Source: Roseicella sp. DB1501 (GTDB lineage: Bacteria; Pseudomonadota; Alphaproteobacteria; Acetobacterales; Acetobacteraceae). From it: 64,000 nt of DNA. Under the pieces are notes generated by a model. That model searched no databases. It was not told the origin of the DNA and saw nothing but the letters and a program-made list of their open reading frames with translations. Every line of letters begins with the position of its first letter. The first letter of the stretch is position 1. Location of the stretch: positions 434,001 to 498,000 of the forward strand of contig NZ_JABFHG010000001.1 in NCBI RefSeq assembly GCF_013112485.1, read 5' to 3'. Below, piece by piece: positions 1 through 8,448 of the stretch. The position numbers were made by a program, and so were the translations under genes.

Positions 1-2
1 CG

Positions 3-101
3 CTGTACCGCCCCGGCCTCGCCCATAGCATCGATATTGTGGGCATCGAGGCCGGCGCCAGGGCCCTGAAGGCGGCCTTCGCCGGGCCGGCCCTGGCATG
101 A
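3..101 (+). CDS. C-terminal end of a truncated gene (hypothetical)
   Basis: An open frame enters from the left edge and stops with TGA at 99-101. It encodes about 32 residues, beginning LYRPGLAHSIDIVGIEAG and ending in an alanine-rich tail. The codon use is GC-rich like the neighbours, so this is probably the 3' end of a real gene whose body lies outside the window. The fragment is too short to assign to a family. Confidence 0.45.
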   Translation: MYRPGLAHSIDIVGIEAGARALKAAFAGPALA

Positions 102-261
102 CGATGGGATGAAAGGCACACCCCCGCCGGTCGGGCAGCTTGCGCAGTCGCACCGAGGGGGGCAAGAATGCCGGGTAACACGGCGGTGCCACAGGATATG
201 GGGCCCAATCGTTGTTCGGCCCTCTATCTGTAGTTGGCACCGCTTCGAAAAGGAGCGGCAC

Positions 262-837
262 TTGCCAGACGGCGGTAGTTTCATCACCGGCCAGTCCTTC
301 CCGGCCCTCGTGCTGAACGCGGATTTCCGCCCGCTCTCCTATTTCCCGCTATCGATCTGGGCCTGGCAGGATGCGGTGAAGGCCGTCTTCCTCGACCGCG
401 TCTCGGTGCTCAACGAATACGAGGTCGCGGTCCATTCCCCGACCCTGTCCATGCGCCTGCCGAGCGTGATCGCGTTGAAGGAATACATCCCGGCGGCGCG
501 GCGGCCGGCCTTCACCCGCTTCAACGTCTTCCTGCGCGACCGCTTCGAATGCCAGTATTGCGGCGAGGGGCGGCCGACCCACGACCTGACCTTCGACCAT
601 GTGATCCCGCGCAGCCGCGGCGGCCGCACCACCTGGGAGAATGTCTGCACCGCCTGCGGCCCCTGCAACCTGCGCAAGGGCAACAAGCTGCCGCGCGAAT
701 GCCACATGCAGCCGCGCCAGGCGCCGCGCCAGCCGACGAGCTGGGAGCTGCAGGAGAATGGCCGCGCCTTCCCGCCGAACTACCTGCATGAGAGCTGGCG
801 GGACTATCTCTACTGGGATTCCGAGCTGGAGAGCTGA
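262..837 (+). CDS. HNH endonuclease family protein
   Basis: A 191-residue protein of the small HNH nuclease family that is widespread in alphaproteobacteria. The metal-binding core is visible: a CxxC pair near residues 97-100 (ECQYC), the histidine of FDHVIPRSRGG near residue 113, and a second cysteine cluster CTACGPC near 129-135, followed by NLRKGNK. The N-terminal part (PALVLNADFRPLSYFPLS) is typical of this family. I chose the TTG at 262 because AAAAGGAG lies 7-13 bases upstream and homologues usually begin close to the PALVLNAD block. The frame is open back to 109, but that extension looks non-coding. The cellular substrate is unknown. No restriction methylase lies next to it, so it is not an obvious restriction enzyme. 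Confidence 0.85.
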   Translation: MPDGGSFITGQSFPALVLNADFRPLSYFPLSIWAWQDAVKAVFLDRVSVLNEYEVAVHSPTLSMRLPSVIALKEYIPAARRPAFTRFNVFLRDRFECQYCGEGRPTHDLTFDHVIPRSRGGRTTWENVCTACGPCNLRKGNKLPRECHMQPRQAPRQPTSWELQENGRAFPPNYLHESWRDYLYWDSELES

Positions 838-862
838 GGGCGTCCTGGGAGGGGGCCGCGCC

Positions 863-1858
863 TCAGCGGTGCCGCGTCTCCCAGGATGGCGGCCGGCCGG
901 CGAAGACCTCGCGCAGCCAGCCCGTCGCCTCCCGCATCGCCGCCGTCGCGTGGTCCACCTTGCCGGTCCAGGAATAGAAGCCGTGGTTCAGCCCGAGCCA
1001 GCGCGTGCAGGCGACCGTGACGCCCGCCTTGCGCAGCGCCTCGGCATAGGCCTCGCCCTCGTCGCGCAGCGGGTCGTATTCGGCGGTGGTGACGAGGGCA
1101 GGCGGCAGCTTGGCGAGGCTTTCGGCGCGGATCGGCGCGGCATGCGGATGCGCGGCCTCGCGCGCCGGGTCGGCCAGGTAATGGCCCCAGAACCACTCCA
1201 TCGTCGCCCGGCCGAGCCCGTAGCCCTCGGCATTCTCGGCATAGGAGGGCCAGCCGGGCGTGTGCCAGTCGGTCACCGGATAGAGCAGCATCTGGCCGAG
1301 CACGGCCGGCCTGCCCTCGTCGCGCAGCCGCAGCGCGGTGACCGCCGCGAGGTTACCGCCGGCGCTGTCGCCGCCGATGACGACCCGCGCCGGATCGGCG
1401 CCGAGCTCGGCGGCCTGCGCGGCGCACCAGCGGGTGGCGGCGAGGCAGTCCTCCGGCGCCGCCGGGAAGCGGTGCTCCGGCGCCAGCCGGTAATCGACCG
1501 AGGCGACGACGCAGCCCGCCCCGGCGCAGAGGTTGCGGCAGGTGCCGTCATGCGTATCCAGGCTGCAGAGCACGAAGCCGCTGCCATGGAAGAAGACCAG
1601 CAGCGGGAAAGGCCCCTCCCCGTCTCCCTCCCCGTCTCTCTCCCCTGGCCCCTCCGGCGTGTAGACCCGCAGGCGCAGCGGCGCGCCCGCCGGGCCGGGG
1701 ATCATCCGCTCCTCGACCCGCGCGACGCGCGCCGGCGGCGCATAGGCGGCGGTGCGTGCCTCGTACATCGCCCGCGCCTCGGCGACGGGCAGGCTCTCGG
1801 TGCGCGGCAGGTGGCGGCCGGCATCGAGCAGCGCCTGGATCTGCGGATCGACGGGCAT
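863..1858 (-). CDS. Alpha/beta hydrolase (hormone-sensitive lipase/esterase family)
   Basis: A 331-residue carboxylesterase-like hydrolase. The oxyanion-hole motif is HGSG at 91-94 (a variant of the usual HGGG), the nucleophile elbow is GDSAGG with Ser165, the acid is the Asp in EYDPLRDEG (about 262-266), and the histidine is in LNHGF (about 292). YRLAPEHRFPA at about 123-133 is another hallmark of the family. The length matches bacterial HSL-type esterases, and no signal peptide is seen, so it is probably cytoplasmic. A low-complexity run rich in Gly, Asp and Glu at about 71-82 breaks the N-terminal cap region. It lies tail-to-tail with the HNH gene, with 25 bases between the stops. The substrate cannot be told from sequence. 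Confidence 0.9.
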   Translation of the reverse strand: MPVDPQIQALLDAGRHLPRTESLPVAEARAMYEARTAAYAPPARVARVEERMIPGPAGAPLRLRVYTPEGPGERDGEGDGEGPFPLLVFFHGSGFVLCSLDTHDGTCRNLCAGAGCVVASVDYRLAPEHRFPAAPEDCLAATRWCAAQAAELGADPARVVIGGDSAGGNLAAVTALRLRDEGRPAVLGQMLLYPVTDWHTPGWPSYAENAEGYGLGRATMEWFWGHYLADPAREAAHPHAAPIRAESLAKLPPALVTTAEYDPLRDEGEAYAEALRKAGVTVACTRWLGLNHGFYSWTGKVDHATAAMREATGWLREVFAGRPPSWETRHR

Positions 1859-1981
1859 GGCGGGCCTTCCTTCCTCGGTCTTTGCGCCGAAGGGTGGCGC
1901 AGCCCCGGCCGCGCCACAACCGGGGCCGGGCGGCGCCGGAGCATGCTGCGTGCGGATGCCTCCACCGGGGCGCGGTATGAT

Positions 1982-2449
1982 CTACCGCGCCTTGATCGGC
2001 CGCTTGCCGTGGCTGTCCTGCGGCACGCCCTTGCCGAGCGACATGTGGCTGTGCACGCCGAGCCAGCGCCCGTCCGGCTGCCGCGCCAGCACGATGGTGG
2101 CGCGGCCCGGCCGCGGGAAGGGCGTGCCGTCGGGATGGAAGCCGGTGCTGGTCCAGGGGGCGACAGCCACCGCCATGCCGCCATCGGGCGAGGCCAGCAC
2201 CAGGGTGTTGCCGAGGTCGAAGGCGAACTCCGCGGTGCGCGGCCAGACATTGTCCCATTGCCGGTCGGTCCAGGCCTGCCGGCTCTTCACCAGCTCCTGG
2301 TAGGTGCCGAAGATGACGATGTCCTCGTGCCAGAAGGGAGTGGCGCCGGCATAGTCCACCTCGCGGACGCGGGCGGCGAAGCGGTCGAGCCAGTCGCGGA
2401 TCGCGGCGGTGGTCTCGGCATCCGCCTCGGGCAGGGGCAGGTCGGTCAT
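1982..2449 (-). CDS. SnoaL/NTF2-like fold protein (nuclear transport factor 2 superfamily)
   Basis: A 155-residue protein with the features of a small SnoaL/ketosteroid-isomerase-like cone fold: an N-terminal helix (ETTAAIRDWLDRFAARV), an FWHEDIVIFGTYQ strand-turn, and a C-terminal sheet (GRWLGVHSHMSLG). Proteins of this fold can be small enzymes or ligand-binding proteins; the function here is not known. I preferred the ATG at 2449 over the upstream one at 2509 because GAGGAG lies at good spacing. It is co-directional with the esterase gene 124 bp downstream. Confidence 0.75.
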   Translation of the reverse strand: MTDLPLPEADAETTAAIRDWLDRFAARVREVDYAGATPFWHEDIVIFGTYQELVKSRQAWTDRQWDNVWPRTAEFAFDLGNTLVLASPDGGMAVAVAPWTSTGFHPDGTPFPRPGRATIVLARQPDGRWLGVHSHMSLGKGVPQDSHGKRPIKAR

Positions 2450-2528
2450 GGCGCGGCTCCTCTTGCCTTCGGATCGCGCCATGGCGCGGCAGGCGGGCGG
2501 GCGGGTCAAGCCTGCCCGTCGGCGCGGC

Positions 2529-3122
2529 TCACACCCGCTCGCTCACCTTGATCGCCAGTTTGCAGCCCGCCTTGATCGCGGCGCTCAGCGCCCGGTAGGC
2601 GGGGGCGAGCTCGGCCTCGTTCTCGAGGCCGATATCGCGGTGCTCCAGCTCCTCGGCGCGGAATTGCGCGATATGCGCGCGCAGCGGCGCCTCGTCCTCG
2701 CCCAGCTCCCGCTCCTGCGCCTGGTAGTGCTCGTCGATCGCCTCCTCGACGGCGACAGTGCAGGCCATGGCGCCGCGATGGCCGAGCAGCGCCGTCGCCG
2801 CGCCGAGGGCGAAGCCCGCCACGTGCCAGACCGGCAGCAGCGCCGTCGGCCGCACCCGGCGCTCCGGGATCAGCCGCGCGAAGGTATCGAGATGCACCTG
2901 CTCCTGCGCCTGCATGTGGCGGATCATTCCTTCCCAGCGGGTGCCGCGCAGCACGGCGAGCTGACCCTGGTAGATCCGCTTGGCGCCGTATTCGCCGGCA
3001 TGGTCGACGCGGATCGCGCGCTCGACCACCTGCCGCGGCGTCGGGTCGCCGGGCAGCCGCCCCTCCCCGGTCCGCCTGCCCCGTGCCGGACGGGATCCGT
3101 CCGCATTCGCCGCATCCGTCAT
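2529..3122 (-). CDS. coq7: Demethoxyubiquinone hydroxylase Coq7
   Basis: A 197-residue di-iron hydroxylase of the Coq7 family, which performs a late ring hydroxylation in ubiquinone biosynthesis (demethoxyubiquinol to demethylubiquinol). The two four-helix-bundle repeats carry the iron ligands: RVDHAGEYGA (Glu44), QEQVHLDTF (Glu74, His77), VEEAIDEHY (Glu126) and EELEHRD (Glu158, His161). The start at 3122 overlaps the dsbB stop as ATGA, and an AGAGGAG ribosome site precedes it, so dsbB and coq7 are translationally coupled. The enzyme would act at the inner membrane. The length is normal for the family. Confidence 0.95.
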   Translation of the reverse strand: MTDAANADGSRPARGRRTGEGRLPGDPTPRQVVERAIRVDHAGEYGAKRIYQGQLAVLRGTRWEGMIRHMQAQEQVHLDTFARLIPERRVRPTALLPVWHVAGFALGAATALLGHRGAMACTVAVEEAIDEHYQAQERELGEDEAPLRAHIAQFRAEELEHRDIGLENEAELAPAYRALSAAIKAGCKLAIKVSERV

Positions 3123-3595
3123 GTTCTGGCTCCTCTGCGGAGAGAAATGAGGCCGAGCCCGGCCAGGGCAAGCGCGTAGAGCAGGTTCATCGCCGCCATG
3201 GAGAGCGGCAGGCCGGAAATCAGATAGGTCGGCGCGTCGCAGGGCTTCGAAGGCGCGACCGGCAGCGAGCGCAGCATGTCCTCGACGCTGGTGCCGCCCA
3301 CGGCATGCGGCGCCTGGCAGCCCGCCAGGGGCGAGGGCCACCAGCCCTGCTCGACGCCGATATGGAAGGCCGCGACAAGGCCGGAGGCCAGCACCGCCAG
3401 CACCGCCAGCAGGCCGAGCGCCCGCCGGCCGCGCGGCCAGAGCGCCGCCGCCATTGCCAGCCCCGCCGCCACGAGATAGGGCCAGCGTTGCCACAGGCAG
3501 AGTTCGCAGGGCGCGATGCCCCAGATCCCCTCGCTGGCCCGGGCGAAGATCGGCGCGGCGGCGGCAAGCAGCGCCAGCATCAGCATCGATGGCAT
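3119..3595 (-). CDS. dsbB: Disulfide bond formation protein B (DsbB family)
   Basis: A 158-residue integral membrane protein with four hydrophobic segments and the two cysteine pairs of DsbB: C30-E-L-C33 followed by LWQRWPY, and C93 (AGCQAPH) with C119 (SKPCDAP). DsbB reoxidises the periplasmic thiol oxidase DsbA and passes electrons to ubiquinone. That makes its coupling to the ubiquinone gene coq7 through a 4-bp overlap functionally sensible. Start ATG 3595 has GGGAGAAGG upstream. No dsbA is present in this window. Confidence 0.92.
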   Translation of the reverse strand: MPSMLMLALLAAAAPIFARASEGIWGIAPCELCLWQRWPYLVAAGLAMAAALWPRGRRALGLLAVLAVLASGLVAAFHIGVEQGWWPSPLAGCQAPHAVGGTSVEDMLRSLPVAPSKPCDAPTYLISGLPLSMAAMNLLYALALAGLGLISLRRGART

Positions 3596-3706
3596 GCCGC
3601 CCTTCTCCCGCGCGGTCAGCCGGCTGGCAAGACGGGGCAGCGGCCCCCGGTTGGGCCGCTGGATGGCAGATGTTAGGGTCCGGCGAGGACGAAGAGGGGA
3701 TGCGCC

Positions 3707-4333
3707 ATGCTGAAGATCTGGGGCCGCGCCAGTTCGAGCAACGTCATGAAGGTCCTCTGGCTCTGCGAGGAACTGTCGATCGACCACGAACGGATCGATG
3801 TCGGCGGCGAGTATGGACGGACCAGGGAGCCCTTCTACCTCGCCATGAACCCGAACGCCCTGGTGCCGGTGATCGAGGAGCCGGACGGGTATTCGGTCTG
3901 GGAAAGCCATTCGATCCTGCGCTATCTGGTGGCGACGCGTAGGCCAGGCGATCCGATGCATCCTGCCGCGCCGCGCCAGCGCGCCGATGTCGAGCGCTGG
4001 ATGGACTGGCAGCTCGCCAGCCTGAGCGGGCCGATGACGCCGCTCTTCTGGACCTATGTCCGCACCCCGGAGGCGCAGCGCGACCTGGCCGCGGCGGCGA
4101 AGGCGCGCGATGCGGCGGAGGCGCTGTGGGGGATCGTCGACCGGCAGCTCGACGGCCGCGACTACGTCGCCGGCAGCTTCTCCCTCGCCGATATCGTGCT
4201 CGGCCCCTATCTGCACCGCTGGTTCGCCCTGCCGGTCAGCCGCGCGCCGATGCCCAACCTCGAGGCCTGGTACGAGCGGCTGCAGGCGAACCATGCCGGC
4301 TTCGCGCAGCATGTCGCGGTGCCGATGACATGA
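3707..4333 (+). CDS. Glutathione S-transferase family protein (first of tandem pair)
   Basis: A 208-residue GST-like protein. The N-terminal thioredoxin-like half starts with IWGRASSSNVMKVLW, with a serine run where the catalytic Ser/Tyr/Cys usually sits, and contains NPNALVPVIEEP and WESHSILRYL, the glutathione gamma-glutamyl recognition motif. The C-terminal helical half ends with LADIVLGPYLHRW. The family typically conjugates or reduces electrophiles with glutathione in the cytoplasm; the substrate is unknown. Its TGA overlaps the ATG of the next gene (ATGA), a close paralogue, indicating a local duplication. Confidence 0.9.
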   Translation: MLKIWGRASSSNVMKVLWLCEELSIDHERIDVGGEYGRTREPFYLAMNPNALVPVIEEPDGYSVWESHSILRYLVATRRPGDPMHPAAPRQRADVERWMDWQLASLSGPMTPLFWTYVRTPEAQRDLAAAAKARDAAEALWGIVDRQLDGRDYVAGSFSLADIVLGPYLHRWFALPVSRAPMPNLEAWYERLQANHAGFAQHVAVPMT

Positions 4334-4968
4334 GCCAGCCGAAGATCCTGACGGTCTGGGGACGGGCGAACTCGGTCAATGTGATGAAGGTGCTGTGGCT
4401 GCTCGACGAGCTTGCCCTACCCTTCGACCGCATCGATGCCGGCGGCGCCTTCGGCCGCACGCGCGACCCCGACTACGCGGCAATGAACCCCAACGCGACC
4501 GTGCCGACGCTGGTGATGCCGCATGGCTACACGCTGTGGGAGAGCCATTCGATCCTGCGCTATCTCTGCCGCACCCAGCCGGGCGGCAACGTCTTCTACC
4601 CGGAGGCGCCAGAGGCCCGGGCGGATGTCGAGCGCTGGATGGACTGGACCCTCGCCTCGCTGAACGAGCCGCTGCGGGTCATCTTCTGGTCGCTGGTGCG
4701 CACGCCGGAGGCCGAGCGCGACATGCGGGCGGTGGCGCGCGCCCGTGACGCGGCGGAGCGGCTGTGGCGCATCGTCGAGGCGCAGCTCGAAGGGCGCGAC
4801 TACATCGCCGGCGAATTCAGCATCGCCGACATGGCGATCGGCGGCTTCCTGCACCGCTGGTTCGCGCTGCCGATCGAGCGAGCCGAGCTGCCGCGGCTGC
4901 GCGGCTGGTACGACCGGCTGCTGGCCCGCCCGCCCTATGCCAAGCATGTCGCGGTGCCGCTGAGCTGA
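4330..4968 (+). CDS. Glutathione S-transferase family protein (second of tandem pair)
   Basis: A 212-residue paralogue of the preceding gene, collinear over its whole length (VWGRANSVNVMKVLWL, MNPNATVPTLVMPHG, WESHSILRYL, DVERWMDW, ADMAIGGFLHRWFALP). The pair is clearly a tandem duplication with a 4-bp ATGA overlap, so the two are co-translated. The putative catalytic position (RANSVN) differs from the serine-rich RASSSN of the first copy, which could mean different substrates. It runs tail-to-tail into the AI-2E-type permease gene, with a single base between the two stop codons. Confidence 0.9.
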   Translation: MSQPKILTVWGRANSVNVMKVLWLLDELALPFDRIDAGGAFGRTRDPDYAAMNPNATVPTLVMPHGYTLWESHSILRYLCRTQPGGNVFYPEAPEARADVERWMDWTLASLNEPLRVIFWSLVRTPEAERDMRAVARARDAAERLWRIVEAQLEGRDYIAGEFSIADMAIGGFLHRWFALPIERAELPRLRGWYDRLLARPPYAKHVAVPLS

Positions 4969-4969
4969 G

Positions 4970-6937
4970 TCACGCCGGCGCGGCGGGCTTTGCGACATCC
5001 GGCTGCCGTCCGTCCGGCTGGCGTCCATCCGCTTGCCGCGCGGCCTGCAGGCAGCCCTGCACCGCGGCGCGCAGCGAGGAGACGACCTGGTCGGCGCCGA
5101 GCGCCGCCTGCATCGGCCGGTCCTGCAGCACCGCCTCACCCGGCGGCCAGAGTCCAACCAGGACCGGCCGGTCCGGCAGCCGCTGCCGCAGCCGGCGCAA
5201 CAGGTGGCGCAGATGCGCCGGGCTGCCGCCGAGCTCGAGATAGGTGAGGCAGACCATCCGCGCCCCCGAGGTCTCGAGCGCCCGAACGCGGCTGCGCGAA
5301 ACCGTCTGGTAGGACAGGACGCGGGTGCCAAAGCCGTGCTTGCGGAGGAGCTGGGCCAGCATCGCGGCGGCGGCCTCATCGAGCGGGCCGCGGCCGGCGA
5401 TGCAGAGGACCGAGGCCTCCTCCCGCCAGGCGGCAGGCGCAGTCTCAGCCGCCGGCGGCTCCGGCGCCGCTTGGCCGCCCCGGCCGGCCGCCCTGGCGGC
5501 CTTCGCCGCCTTCACCGCCTTCGGATCGATATCCGGATGCTCCTCGAGATCCTCGATCAGCCCCTGGATGGCCTCGCGGATCGTCCGCAGCTGCTCGCGC
5601 GGCAGCACGCCGCGATTGACGTCCCGCGCCGCGAGCTGCAGCCCCGGCAGCGCCACCTCGTCGTAATAGGCCGAGAGCGGCGCCTCCTTCAGCATCAGCT
5701 CCGCTTGGTCGAGCGCCTCGTCCGGGTCGCCGGCCAGCAGGCGCTGGTAGAAGCTCTGCACCGGGGTCAGGGCCGGCTCGTCGCCGAGCATGACATCGAG
5801 GAATTCGAGCTGCTCGACATGCCGGCCGAGCACGACGAGGCAGAGCGTCAGCGGCGTCGAGAGGATCAGTCCGATCGGTCCCCAGAGCCAGCTCCAGAAG
5901 ATGGCGGCGATGATCACCGCGATCGGCGACAGGCCGGTGCTGTGACCGTAGACCATCGGCTCGACCACCTGCCCCATCAGCGGCTCGGTCACCAGGAACA
6001 GCACCGCGGTCCACAGCGCCAGCGACCAGCCGGGATCGACGGCGGCGGCGAGGGCGACCGGCAGGGCGCCGGCGAGGGGCGCGCCGATATAGGGGACGAA
6101 GCGCAGCAACGCCGCGAGGATGCCCCAGAGCAGCGGCGAGGGCACGCCGATGGCGAAGAGGCCGAGGCCGATGATGCAGCCGAACAGCAGGTTGATGCCG
6201 AGCTGCGCCAAGAAGTAGCGGCTGAGCCGCCGCGCCGCATCGTTGAGCGCCGTGGTGGTGCGGTGCAGGTCGGTCGCGCCGACCAGCCGGATGATGCGGT
6301 CGCGCAGGTCCTCCCGCTGCAGCAGCATGAAGACGGTGACGACGAGCACGATCGCCGTGGTGCCGAGCGGGCCGAGGACCGGGGCGAGGATGCGCTGCGC
6401 CAGGTCGAGCGGCGAGGTGGTGGTGCCCGAGCCGGGTTGCTGCGGCTGCGCCGGCGCCGCCCGCGGGGCTGCCGGCGCCTCGGGCTGCGCCGGGCCCGGT
6501 GCCGCCGCCGGTTCCTCCACCGCCTCGGAATGCAGGAAGCGGCCGGCGATGGCATTGAGGCGCCCGACGGTCGCCTCGCGCACCGCCTCGACCTTCCGCT
6601 CGATGGTCAAGGCATAGCGGGGCGCCTCGGCGGCGAGCGAGGCGACCTGGGTGCCGATCACCCCGCCGACGAGCAGGATGGCGCCGAGGGCGAGCAGCAC
6701 CGCCAGCAGCACTGCCAGCACCCGGCCGAGCCAGAGCCGCCTCAGCAGCTCCACCAGGGGCGCGAGCACGAAGGAGAGCAGCACCGCCAGGGTGATCGGG
6801 ATCAGCACCTCCTGGGCGAGGTAGAGCGCCGCCACCACGACGACGCCGACGGCGAGCGTCATCAGCGCGCGGAGGCCGGGCGGCTCGGTGCCGGGCAGGC
6901 GCGGCGGGACGTCCTCGATCGGTTGGCTGTTCGGCAT
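4970..6937 (-). CDS. AI-2E family transporter with C-terminal B12-binding-like domain
   Basis: A 655-residue polytopic membrane protein. Hydrophobic pairs at about 25-65, 70-100, 200-330 and 350-390 and an internal soluble loop match the AI-2E/PerM exporter family. Typical motifs include VLIPITLAVLLSFVLAPL near the N-terminus and IFWSWLWGPIGLILSTPL in the last transmembrane region. The usual family length is about 350-400. Here roughly 250 extra residues follow, containing a linker and an alpha/beta domain (SVLCIAGRGPLDEAAAAML, MVCLTYLELGG, DRPVLVGLWP) that resembles a cobalamin-binding fold but lacks the DxHxxG histidine motif. I chose ATG 6937 because GAGGAG precedes it at good spacing. The exported compound is unknown; the family name does not prove autoinducer transport. 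Confidence 0.85.
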   Translation of the reverse strand: MPNSQPIEDVPPRLPGTEPPGLRALMTLAVGVVVVAALYLAQEVLIPITLAVLLSFVLAPLVELLRRLWLGRVLAVLLAVLLALGAILLVGGVIGTQVASLAAEAPRYALTIERKVEAVREATVGRLNAIAGRFLHSEAVEEPAAAPGPAQPEAPAAPRAAPAQPQQPGSGTTTSPLDLAQRILAPVLGPLGTTAIVLVVTVFMLLQREDLRDRIIRLVGATDLHRTTTALNDAARRLSRYFLAQLGINLLFGCIIGLGLFAIGVPSPLLWGILAALLRFVPYIGAPLAGALPVALAAAVDPGWSLALWTAVLFLVTEPLMGQVVEPMVYGHSTGLSPIAVIIAAIFWSWLWGPIGLILSTPLTLCLVVLGRHVEQLEFLDVMLGDEPALTPVQSFYQRLLAGDPDEALDQAELMLKEAPLSAYYDEVALPGLQLAARDVNRGVLPREQLRTIREAIQGLIEDLEEHPDIDPKAVKAAKAARAAGRGGQAAPEPPAAETAPAAWREEASVLCIAGRGPLDEAAAAMLAQLLRKHGFGTRVLSYQTVSRSRVRALETSGARMVCLTYLELGGSPAHLRHLLRRLRQRLPDRPVLVGLWPPGEAVLQDRPMQAALGADQVVSSLRAAVQGCLQAARQADGRQPDGRQPDVAKPAAPA

Positions 6938-7101
6938 GCGGCTCCTCACCTGCTCGACCCATGCCGTGCCGACCCGCATGCGCGGCGCACCGCGATGGCG
7001 GGAAGCAGGCACGTGCCGACGGCCGGGAGGATGCAAACGCCGATCGACGGGAGGATTTCCGCAGGAACCCGATCAGCACCCGCTATCGTCCCGGCGCGGT
7101 G

Positions 7102-8448
7102 TCAGGCGTCGTTGGCGCCTTCCAGCCGGCTGAGGAAGTCGTGGCACCAAGCCTGCGCCCCGTCCTGGCGCACCGAGACGATGCAGTCCTCCCAGCGCGA
7201 CCGCCGCTCCCCGCGCGGCATGACCAGCGCCTGGTCGAGCGCCTCGGCGATCTCGTCGGGATCGAGGGGGTTGACCAGCAGGGCGCCGGGAAGCTGGGCC
7301 ACCGCGCCGGCGAAGCGCGAGAGCACCAGCACGCCCGGATCCTCCGGGTCCTGCGCCGCCACGTATTCCTTCGCCACCAGGTTCATGCCGTCCCGGAGCG
7401 GCGTGACGAGGCCGACGCGGGCGAGGCGCATGAAGCCGGCGAGCACCGGCCGCGCCACGGCCCGCGTCATATAGCGCAGCGGCATCCAGTCCGGCTCGGC
7501 ATACTGGCCATTGATGCGGCCGACCCATTCATCGAGTTCACGGCGCAGGGTCCGGTACTGCGCGACATCGCCGCGCGACACCGGGGCGACCTGCAGATAG
7601 GTGACCTTGGACCGATGCTCCGCGAAGCGGGCGAGGAGCTGCCCGAAGCCGCAGAAGCGCTGCGGCAGGCCCTTGGTGTAGTCGAGCCGGTCGACGCCGA
7701 TGATCAGCGAACGCCCGACCAGGCTCTGGTGGAAGCGCTCCGTCTCGCGCTTGACCATCGCTTTCTCGGCGAGGGCGGTGAAGGAGTCCGCCTCGATGCC
7801 GATCGGGAAGGCGGCGACGCGGGAGACCGCCTCCTCCCGCCCGATGGCGGCCAGCGCGCCGCGCAGGTTGATCGCGTCGTCCTCGCTCTGCACGCCGATG
7901 ACGTCGTAGGCGGCGAGGTCGGCGAGCAGCTCCTCGGCCCGCGGCAGGGCGCAGAACAGCGCCGCCGGCGGAAAGGGGACGTGCAGGAAGAAGCCGATCC
8001 GCTGCCGGCAGCCGAGCCGCCGCAGCTCGGCGCCGAAGGGGAAAAGGTGGAAATCATGCGCCCAGATCGTGTCGTCCGGGCGCAACATCGGCGCCAGCGC
8101 CTCGGCGAAGGCGGCGTTCACCCGCCGGTAGCCGGCATGGTCGTCGCGGGAGAACTGCACGAGGCCGAGCCGGTAGTGCAGGGTCGGCCAGAGCGAGGCG
8201 TTGGAGAAGCCCTGGTAGTAGCGGCGGTAATCCTCGCGTCCGAGATCGAGCGTCGCATAGGTAAGGCGCCCGGTGCGGTATTCGTGCGGCTCCGCCCCGG
8301 TGACATCGGCCGTCTGGCCGGACCAGCCGAACCAGAGCGCCTCCCGCCTGGCCAGGGCATCCTTCAGCGCGACGGCGAGACCACCCGCCGTGGCACCGCG
8401 CTCCCGCGGATTGGGAACGCGGTTGGCGACGATCACGAGCCGATTCAC
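7102..8448 (-). CDS. otsA: Alpha,alpha-trehalose-phosphate synthase (UDP-forming)
   Basis: A 448-residue GT20 glycosyltransferase that makes trehalose-6-phosphate from UDP-glucose and glucose-6-phosphate. Family signatures seen: VIVANRVPNPRERGATAGGL at the N-terminus, WAHDFHLFPF, IGFFLHVPFPP, GVDRLDYTKGLPQR and VTPLRDGMNLVAKEYVAAQ. The start is GTG 8448, which overlaps the otsB stop as GTGA, so otsB and otsA are translationally coupled. An in-frame ATG further upstream would lie inside otsB and is rejected. The otsB-otsA order means the phosphatase is translated first. The trehalose produced would be an osmotic and desiccation protectant. Confidence 0.95.
   Translation of the reverse strand: MNRLVIVANRVPNPRERGATAGGLAVALKDALARREALWFGWSGQTADVTGAEPHEYRTGRLTYATLDLGREDYRRYYQGFSNASLWPTLHYRLGLVQFSRDDHAGYRRVNAAFAEALAPMLRPDDTIWAHDFHLFPFGAELRRLGCRQRIGFFLHVPFPPAALFCALPRAEELLADLAAYDVIGVQSEDDAINLRGALAAIGREEAVSRVAAFPIGIEADSFTALAEKAMVKRETERFHQSLVGRSLIIGVDRLDYTKGLPQRFCGFGQLLARFAEHRSKVTYLQVAPVSRGDVAQYRTLRRELDEWVGRINGQYAEPDWMPLRYMTRAVARPVLAGFMRLARVGLVTPLRDGMNLVAKEYVAAQDPEDPGVLVLSRFAGAVAQLPGALLVNPLDPDEIAEALDQALVMPRGERRSRWEDCIVSVRQDGAQAWCHDFLSRLEGANDA

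Noticed and set aside
262-837. Restriction endonuclease of a restriction-modification system
   Set aside because: No methyltransferase lies nearby (the only DPPY protein is 54 kb away), and this HNH subtype is widespread as a stand-alone gene.
1617-1650. Tandem repeat of CCCCGTCTCCCT units inside the esterase gene
   Set aside because: Only about two imperfect copies, encoding a Gly/Asp/Glu loop; not a meaningful repeat array.
641-2551. Long open frame of 636 codons on the plus strand
   Set aside because: It lies antisense to the esterase and SnoaL-like genes and consists of Arg/Ala/Gly-rich sequence, the usual artefact of very high GC.
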